Source: Flavobacterium sp.
Lineage (GTDB): Bacteria; Bacteroidota; Bacteroidia; Flavobacteriales; Flavobacteriaceae
DNA: 38,382 nt
Reading direction: 5' to 3'
Assembly (NCBI GenBank): GCA_018883065.1
Contig: VEQT01000022.1
Coordinates: 1 to 38,382, forward strand
Every line of letters begins with the position of its first letter. Position 1 is the stretch's first letter. Of this stretch, positions 33,039-38,382 are shown piece after piece. The notes beneath the pieces are model-generated. The model was not told where the DNA came from. It saw only the letters and a program-made list of their open reading frames with translations, and did not search any database. A program made the position numbers and the translations under genes.

Positions 33039-35504
33039 TTATAAACGAACGGATAGTTTCAAGTTAAATACCCGTGTGGTTAAATAATTGGGCACGGCAT
33101 ACTGACTTTTGGTATACACATCACGAACCCAGGTATTGGTAATTGTATTTTGGTTATTGAACATATTAAAAATTTCAAAACCAACGGCTAAATCTTTGAA
33201 TTTTCGGAGCCAATGTCCTTCCGGTCTATCCTTGTTTTTTTCAGTCAATACATACGAAAATCCTGCATCAGCTCTGCGGTAATCACGCAATCTGTTTTGG
33301 TATTCGTAGGGATCAGCGTAAGATGGTGAACCTCCGGGCAAACCGGTATTGTACACAATATTTAAGTACACTTTTAAACTCGGGATATTGGGCATATAAT
33401 CTTGAAACAAAATCCCAAATTTTAATCGTTGGTCGGTAGGTCGAGAAATGTATCCTCTGTTGCTGATGTTTTCTTCTGTCTTCAAATAGCCAAAACTCAA
33501 CCATGATTCAGTACCCGGAACAAATTCTCCATTTAGTCGCACATCTACCCCTTGGGCAAAAGCCACCGCCGTGTTACTCGCTGCATACCGAATACGGACG
33601 TTTTCAATGGTATACGGATTGACATCCGTTAAAGATTTATAATAAGCCTCGGTTACCATCTTAAAAGGACGGTTCCACATTTTAAAACTATAATCATTAC
33701 AGATCACAAAATGGACAGACTTCTGCGCCTTGACATTTGGTAACACTACACCCAATGAATCCCGTAGCTCTCTATAAAATGGAGGTTGATAATAGTATCC
33801 ACCTGAGATGCGAAATATCATGTCACGATTCCAGTCGGGTTTAATGGCAAACTGAGCCCGAGGACTTACAACTGCTTGCGACTTGCCGGCAGTTGACACT
33901 CCATTAACCTGCCATTGATGAAGGCGAACACCCACATTATAGGCAACCTCGCTCGATCCCAACTTGGTTTTTAAGCTCCACTGCGTGTATCCTGAAAACC
34001 GATTGATGTTGATGAAATTTTTAGCTCTAACATTATTGAATGGAACCAAAGGTCCTACATAAGGAGTATAGGGTTGATTATTTGCCGGTATATCCAAATC
34101 ACGCGGATTCAATGAAAATCCAGCCGAATCAATAACTTCCCATTCAATGATACGGTCGCGAATGTCTTCTCGTGTGTACTTAAACCCCCATTCAATTTGG
34201 TGTTTTTTGATGTCGTGAAATCCTTTTACCTCCGCATTAACGATTAAGGCATCGAGGTCATTACGCGCATGATTCAATTGCGAACCAATAGCGCGGCTAT
34301 AGGTTACATCTCCAAAGGTTTCGGAACCAATATTGCTATCGATTTCACCCAAAGCATAGGCAGCATCGATATCAAAATATTCTTGTTCTAAAGTATGATA
34401 GGCAGAGCCAATGAATTTCAAAGTGAAATTATCAGTCGCATTGAAGGTTGTTTTTAAGGCACCAAAATAGGTTTCGTATTTGTCTTTTTCTTGCCCATCG
34501 TAAAAAATCAATAGCGCAATCGGATCCGAAAGCGTACCAAAATTGGTTTGACGAACTAAAGGTTGATAATTGTATTTGTTTTGCGCCACATTACCCAAGA
34601 AACTAAATTGCCATTTGGCAGAAGGCGTAAAGTTGATTTGCGATTGGATATCGGCAAAAGTAGGTCTAAAGTTGGTAGCTGTTTCTTGACTATTGACCAA
34701 CAAACTATTGTCTCGATAGCGCAACCCGGCCAATCCCGACCACTTTTGATTTTTTGAAACCGCATCAATTGCCAAACTTCCTCCCAAAAAACTGGCTTCG
34801 GTAGCCAACCCAAAGCGTGTGGGTTTGCGGTAAGTTATGTCTAGAACTGAGGATAGTTTGTCTCCGTATTTGGCTTGGAATCCACCGGCCGAAAAATCGA
34901 CATTTTGTACCAAATCGGTATTGGTAAAACTCAATCCCTCTTGTTGTCCAGAACGAATCAAAAACGGACGGTAAATTTCAACCTCATTGACGTACACTAA
35001 ATTTTCGTCGTAATTTCCTCCGCGCACTGAATATTGTGTACTCAACTCGTTGTTGGAATTGACTCCAGGTAAGGTTTTGATGATATTTTCTATACCTGCA
35101 TTAGCGCCTGGTATTTTTCGAATTACTTCGGGGTCAATAAAGGTTATGCCTTGAATGCGTTTACGATTTCCGGATGTTACAACAACTTCACCTAAACTTT
35201 CTGCCTTGTCGTTGAGTTGGGGATTGAACTCGTAATCTTCATTGGGCTTTAATTCGAGTGTGACCGTGTACTTTTTTAAGGAAACATGCGTAAATACAAC
35301 TTGAATTTTCTTGTTAGCTGGAACTGTCAGCAGATAAAATCCATTTTCATTGGTTTTGGTGTTTTTATCGGATGTACTTACATTAACATCAGCAACAGCT
35401 TGTCCACTTTCATTTAAAATAACCCCTTTGATACGCGCATTTTGTGCCCAAGTAATCTGACAACTAAAAAACAATACAAGAAACAGGTATTTTGACGTAT
35501 TCAA
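33039..35504 (-). CDS. TonB-dependent receptor with carboxypeptidase-like N-domain
   Basis: The 821-residue outer membrane protein has a signal peptide (1-20, ending TWAQ). A carboxypeptidase-regulatory-like Ig fold lies at about 22-105 (ARIKGVILNESGQAVADVNV), a plug domain at about 110-225 (NAGIENIIKTLPGVNSNNEL, YSVRGGNYDENLVYVNEVE), and a long barrel ends in VFNLKLSVRL. The start looks like TTG at 35504. The in-frame stop TAA is only one codon upstream, and no ATG or GTG occurs before the signal peptide ends. The M23 peptidase gene stops three bases upstream, so the weak start is probably served by translational coupling. The ligand is unknown. Confidence 0.88.
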   Translation of the reverse strand: MNTSKYLFLVLFFSCQITWAQNARIKGVILNESGQAVADVNVSTSDKNTKTNENGFYLLTVPANKKIQVVFTHVSLKKYTVTLELKPNEDYEFNPQLNDKAESLGEVVVTSGNRKRIQGITFIDPEVIRKIPGANAGIENIIKTLPGVNSNNELSTQYSVRGGNYDENLVYVNEVEIYRPFLIRSGQQEGLSFTNTDLVQNVDFSAGGFQAKYGDKLSSVLDITYRKPTRFGLATEASFLGGSLAIDAVSKNQKWSGLAGLRYRDNSLLVNSQETATNFRPTFADIQSQINFTPSAKWQFSFLGNVAQNKYNYQPLVRQTNFGTLSDPIALLIFYDGQEKDKYETYFGALKTTFNATDNFTLKFIGSAYHTLEQEYFDIDAAYALGEIDSNIGSETFGDVTYSRAIGSQLNHARNDLDALIVNAEVKGFHDIKKHQIEWGFKYTREDIRDRIIEWEVIDSAGFSLNPRDLDIPANNQPYTPYVGPLVPFNNVRAKNFININRFSGYTQWSLKTKLGSSEVAYNVGVRLHQWQVNGVSTAGKSQAVVSPRAQFAIKPDWNRDMIFRISGGYYYQPPFYRELRDSLGVVLPNVKAQKSVHFVICNDYSFKMWNRPFKMVTEAYYKSLTDVNPYTIENVRIRYAASNTAVAFAQGVDVRLNGEFVPGTESWLSFGYLKTEENISNRGYISRPTDQRLKFGILFQDYMPNIPSLKVYLNIVYNTGLPGGSPSYADPYEYQNRLRDYRRADAGFSYVLTEKNKDRPEGHWLRKFKDLAVGFEIFNMFNNQNTITNTWVRDVYTKSQYAVPNYLTTRVFNLKLSVRL

Positions 35505-35507
35505 GAG

Positions 35508-37205
35508 TTAGGGTTTAGCTTTTTGACTTCTAAAAAATGTGGTTTCAAAGATAGCAGAATTTCCTACATGATCGGTTATGATTAGTTTTAATTCATTCTT
35601 CCCTTCATTCAAAAAAGCAGGATCAAATTGATGCACCAGCTGATCTGATTTGTAATCGTATTCAAACAAAACCCAATTGGAATTGAGATAACCCATATAA
35701 CTTTTGATTCCCGAACCCGAATCGATTATGGTACATCTCAACTGATTTTCTGTACTCATCCAACGGCCTTCAATTGATTTCGGAAACTTTATCGTGGGCG
35801 CTACCGTATCGGTTTGAAGGACATAGGTGCCCAACTTTTTAACATAGGTCTGGTAGGTGTTTTTGTTGAATTTTGTGGGCGAGTAGGTGTTTTTGCCATT
35901 CTCAATTAAAGCCAAATACGTTTTAGCTGGATATTTACGCAAACTATCTACACAACTCAATTGAAAATTACTGTGCGCGGGAACTACATCCTCATGCAAT
36001 TCTAAGGTATCTTGATCAACTTTCATTCGCAATTGAAAATTTGCATAGAAAGTATTAGCTGGAAAAAAAACGCTATATGCTCCATTTTCAAAAAAAGTAT
36101 CTTGGTTGGCTTTTACGAGCCAATTGGCATCAACTTTTGGCGTGGGAATTACTACCGAATCATTGGCATAGGATATGGGTACTTGTATGATGGTTTTGTT
36201 GGTGTGAAAATCGGATAACTCTATCCGACAAACTTGATCTAGGTTGGGTTGTGCTGTAAACAAACCACGCTTTTGATCTGCTTGGACTAGACCAAAGGCA
36301 GTCGGTTGAAGTTGAAACAACTTTTGTACTCGTTGCTTGGTTTTTTTATATCGTTCATAGTCCAAAAGCGAATTTACATAACGGGTTTCAGCAAATGAAA
36401 AGCTATCCATTTGATACCCAAAACTCAATTGTCCATTTTGGAAGGTTTGGAGTTTGTAGATTCCATTTGCATTATAGGAAACATCATCATAGTCAAAACC
36501 TGTAATACCAAATCCTACACTACCACTCACTCGAACATTCTCAGCCAAAAAGGCGCCATCTTTTTGTAATGAAACGTGTAAAATAATTGGAACCTTTGAT
36601 TTATTCACTGTGCTTTGAGGGCCAATTGGATAAGCAAAAACACTCGAGAAAAAAGGTTTTTTGGTGTCTTTCAACAAACTATCAAAACCAAAAAACAGGG
36701 GATTGATGATGTTCTCTGAAGAGGTATCTCGGATTTCAAAATGCAAATGGGGGCCTTCTGATCCACCCGTATTTCCTGACCAAGCAATCGTATCGCCCTG
36801 TTTTACTTGCAACTCTTTGGCCAATGGAAACAATTCAATTTCAAAAGATTTTTGATCGTAATGCGCTTTTTTGATGTAGTCTTCGATAGCGCCTTTGCCC
36901 TTTTGTAAATGAGCATAGACAGTGGTGTAACCATTGGGATGATTGATATAAATGGCCTTGCCGTATCCAAAGGTGGAGATTTTTATTCGAGCCACATAGC
37001 CATCAGCAGCAGCTAAAACAGGCAACCCTTCTTTTTGATTGGTTTTGTAATCTAAACCTGAATGAAAATGATTGTTTCTTAACTCACCAAAATTTCCCGA
37101 CAATTGCATAGGAATTAGCAAAGGCGATTTGAAATAATCTTTTGGATAATTGATTTGTGCAAAAAAAGGCGTGTAAAAAAACAACAGGAATCGTAAAATT
37201 TTCAT
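35508..37205 (-). CDS. M23 family metallopeptidase
   Basis: The 565-residue exported protein has a signal peptide (1-16, ending FFAQ). An M23 (LytM-like) domain at about 30-165 has an intact zinc site: H48 and D52 (HSGLD), with H153 and H155 (HLH). Such enzymes cut peptidoglycan crosslinks or activate amidases. The remaining 400 residues are mainly beta-rich and not recognised, perhaps Ig-like domains that position the enzyme. It is first in an operon with the TonB receptor, which is a usual pairing in Bacteroidota. A weak -7 match, TACCTTAG, lies on the minus strand at 37228-37221. Confidence 0.88.
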   Translation of the reverse strand: MKILRFLLFFYTPFFAQINYPKDYFKSPLLIPMQLSGNFGELRNNHFHSGLDYKTNQKEGLPVLAAADGYVARIKISTFGYGKAIYINHPNGYTTVYAHLQKGKGAIEDYIKKAHYDQKSFEIELFPLAKELQVKQGDTIAWSGNTGGSEGPHLHFEIRDTSSENIINPLFFGFDSLLKDTKKPFFSSVFAYPIGPQSTVNKSKVPIILHVSLQKDGAFLAENVRVSGSVGFGITGFDYDDVSYNANGIYKLQTFQNGQLSFGYQMDSFSFAETRYVNSLLDYERYKKTKQRVQKLFQLQPTAFGLVQADQKRGLFTAQPNLDQVCRIELSDFHTNKTIIQVPISYANDSVVIPTPKVDANWLVKANQDTFFENGAYSVFFPANTFYANFQLRMKVDQDTLELHEDVVPAHSNFQLSCVDSLRKYPAKTYLALIENGKNTYSPTKFNKNTYQTYVKKLGTYVLQTDTVAPTIKFPKSIEGRWMSTENQLRCTIIDSGSGIKSYMGYLNSNWVLFEYDYKSDQLVHQFDPAFLNEGKNELKLIITDHVGNSAIFETTFFRSQKAKP

Positions 37206-37330
37206 GGCGTAAGCTTTGCGCTAAGGTAAAAAAAATTAAGAATAGAGAAACGATTTTAATCAGCTGTAAACGGTTGATTTCGTGTGAAATACTGTCATAT
37301 GAATTGAATTTTGTTTTTTTTTATAAATAA

Positions 37331-37361
37331 TTGGCATAATTCAATTGTAATGTTAACTTTG
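37331..37361 (+). promoter_or_regulatory. Promoter of the coiled-coil - zapA operon
   Basis: TTG at 37331-37333, a 20-base spacer and TAACTTTG at 37354-37361 give a good Bacteroidota promoter, 29 bases before the ATG at 37391. Confidence 0.78.
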
Positions 37362-37390
37362 TGGAAATTAGTAAGGAATAGGATATTTAG

Positions 37391-37681
37391 ATGAGTGAGA
37401 TTGTAGAAATTATTGATACTCTTGAAGGTAGACTAAAAAAACTAGTAGAAAAAATAGATTTTTTAGAAAAAACTACTCTTCAATTGACCGTTGATTTGCA
37501 AAAAGCTACAAACACCATTCAAACCCAATCGGAGGAAATGGATCGCTTGAAAAAGCAGTGTGACACCCTGAAAATGGCCAATTCTTTACTTGGCAGTGAA
37601 GAAAACAAAAGAGAAACCAAGCTGAAAATAAATTCATTAATTCGTGAAATTGATTACTGTATAGCCCAGCTAGCAGAGTAA
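37391..37681 (+). CDS. Small coiled-coil protein upstream of zapA
   Basis: The 96-residue acidic protein is almost entirely coiled coil: heptads run from about residue 8 to 66 (LEGRLKKLVEKIDFLEKTTL). A short basic tail follows (LKINSLIREIDYCIAQL). No signal peptide or membrane segment is visible. It sits six bases before zapA in an operon, so it may be a ZapB-like partner of the division ring, though sequence alone does not prove that. Confidence 0.75.
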   Translation: MSEIVEIIDTLEGRLKKLVEKIDFLEKTTLQLTVDLQKATNTIQTQSEEMDRLKKQCDTLKMANSLLGSEENKRETKLKINSLIREIDYCIAQLAE

Positions 37682-37687
37682 AAAAAG

Positions 37688-37990
37688 ATGAACGAAAAGC
37701 TAAAAATCAAACTATCAATCGCAGATCGCGTCTATCCACTCACGGTTGAGATGTCGCAAGAAGAAGGATTACGAAGTGCCTGCAAGAAAATTGAAACCAT
37801 GATTAAGCAGTTTGAAGAAAATTATGCAGTGCGTGACAAACAAGATGTATTGGCGATGTGCGCCTTGCAGTTTGCCTCACAATTGGAGCAAAAGCAACAA
37901 GAAACTTCGATAGATGGAACCGATACCATCAATCGAATTCAAAAATTAAATGATTTTGTTGCTCAATATCTCGACAAAAAAGACTGGTAA
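37688..37990 (+). CDS. zapA: Cell division protein ZapA
   Basis: The 100-residue protein has the ZapA layout: a small N-terminal beta-alpha domain (KLKIKLSIADRVYPLTVEMS, then EEGLRSACKKIETMIKQF) and a C-terminal coiled coil (about 55-100). The motif DVLAMCALQFASQLEQ is typical of the family. ZapA tetramers crosslink FtsZ filaments in the Z-ring. The downstream 6S RNA and rny genes match the arrangement expected in Bacteroidota. Confidence 0.9.
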   Translation: MNEKLKIKLSIADRVYPLTVEMSQEEGLRSACKKIETMIKQFEENYAVRDKQDVLAMCALQFASQLEQKQQETSIDGTDTINRIQKLNDFVAQYLDKKDW

Positions 37991-38040
37991 TTACCGGTTT
38001 ATTATATTTAAAATACGTTCTTAACATAAACTAAAATACT

Positions 38041-38203
38041 GCCTACATTAGTTATTTTTTGGTAAACTCAACGCTAACAATTTAGAATGAGCCTATCGTC
38101 GCTTCTAAAGCATGCCACGCCCCGGCGAGGAAACTTGAACAGTGCGTACGCTCAATACTTGTCTTTTCGAGTTTATGCATTACACCTAATGTGGGCTTTT
38201 TTT
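38041..38203 (+). ncRNA. ssrS: 6S RNA (6S-Flavo type)
   Basis: GCCTACATTAG (38041-38051) pairs over 11 positions, with one G-U, with CTAATGTGGGC (38186-38196), followed at once by a U run (38197-38203). Inside, TAAACTC (38063-38069) pairs with GAGTTTA (38169-38175) and TGAGC (38088-38092) with GCTCA (38150-38154), leaving a long interrupted rod with a central bubble. This is the plan of 6S RNA, which mimics an open promoter and binds RNA polymerase. The place right after zapA is the same as that of ssrS in E. coli. The 5' end is approximate; no clear TAnnTTTG box precedes it. Confidence 0.82.
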
Positions 38204-38224
38204 ATATAAATCAATTAATTAAAC

Positions 38225-38382
38225 ATGGACATTTTAACAATACTTATTTCGGGAATTGCAGGAATCGCAGGAGGATTTTCGGTAGCCAAAGTGCTAGAAA
38301 AGAACAACGTTTCCAACCTCATTAAAAGTGCCAAAAAGGAAGCCGCTTCCATATTGAAAGACGCCAACTTAGAAGCAGAAAA
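38225..38382 (+). CDS. rny: Ribonuclease Y, N-terminal part (cut by window end)
   Basis: The first 52 codons encode a membrane helix ([20 protein letters not shown]) followed by a charged helix ([21 protein letters not shown]), the typical anchor and coiled-coil start of RNase Y. The catalytic KH and HD domains would lie beyond the window. RNase Y starts mRNA decay by endonucleolytic cleavage at the inner membrane. The ATG lies 21 bases after the U run of the 6S RNA gene. Confidence 0.85.
   Translation, partial: MDILTILISGIAGIAGGFSVAKVLEKNNVSNLIKSAKKEAASILKDANLEAE

Overview
The window is a stretch of ordinary-looking chromosome from a low-GC member of the Bacteroidota, most likely a pigmented Flavobacterium or close relative (family Flavobacteriaceae). 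This rests on Bacteroidota-type promoters (TTG or TTTG, a gap of about 17-23 bases, then TAnnTTTG) before many genes, proteins ending in type IX secretion (T9SS) sorting domains, a large CarB without the usual C-terminal regulatory domain, a bifunctional-looking alternative GlmU, type B L31, and the order zapA - 6S RNA - rny at the right edge. I see no phage, transposase, CRISPR array, rRNA or tRNA gene.

Left part (1-5.3 kb): a small secreted Ig-like protein diverges from a four-gene carotenoid operon consisting of a CarH-like MerR regulator with a cobalamin-binding domain, phytoene desaturase crtI, phytoene synthase crtB and beta-carotene hydroxylase crtZ. No lycopene cyclase gene is present. 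A DUF4252 protein converges on it.

5.4-10.7 kb: a vitamin B12 uptake locus. A BtuB-like TonB receptor sits behind a cobalamin riboswitch and diverges from a tightly overlapping btuF-btuC-btuD operon. Its closeness to a regulator that probably uses B12 as its light-sensing cofactor is the most suggestive feature of the window.

10.6-21.5 kb: RNA modification genes (trmL, an RluE-type pseudouridine synthase), rmuC, a diheme cytochrome-like lipoprotein followed by an FG-GAP/ASPIC T9SS protein, a CotH/lamin-tail T9SS protein, carB, and the small ribosomal gene rpmH.

21.6-29.5 kb: housekeeping genes (TPR membrane protein, YjdJ-type acetyltransferase, pirin, lytic transglycosylase, mtaB, GlmU-like protein, rpmE, DUF4199 protein, dolichyl-phosphate-mannose-synthase-like glycosyltransferase). 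Between them lie several small palindromic or tandem repeat elements, including two copies of a CTGAAAC-armed inverted-repeat element.

29.5-38.4 kb: phosphosugar mutase and an MsbA-like ABC exporter overlapping by one base; converging on them, an M23 peptidase followed by a TonB receptor that appears to start with TTG; then a coiled-coil protein, zapA, 6S RNA and the first part of rny, which runs off the window. Several genes whose longest reading frames begin at TTG or in upstream shadow sequence were shortened to the ATG that fits the protein family (crtB, btuB, rmuC, the FG-GAP gene, carB, the TPR gene and the DUF4199 gene).
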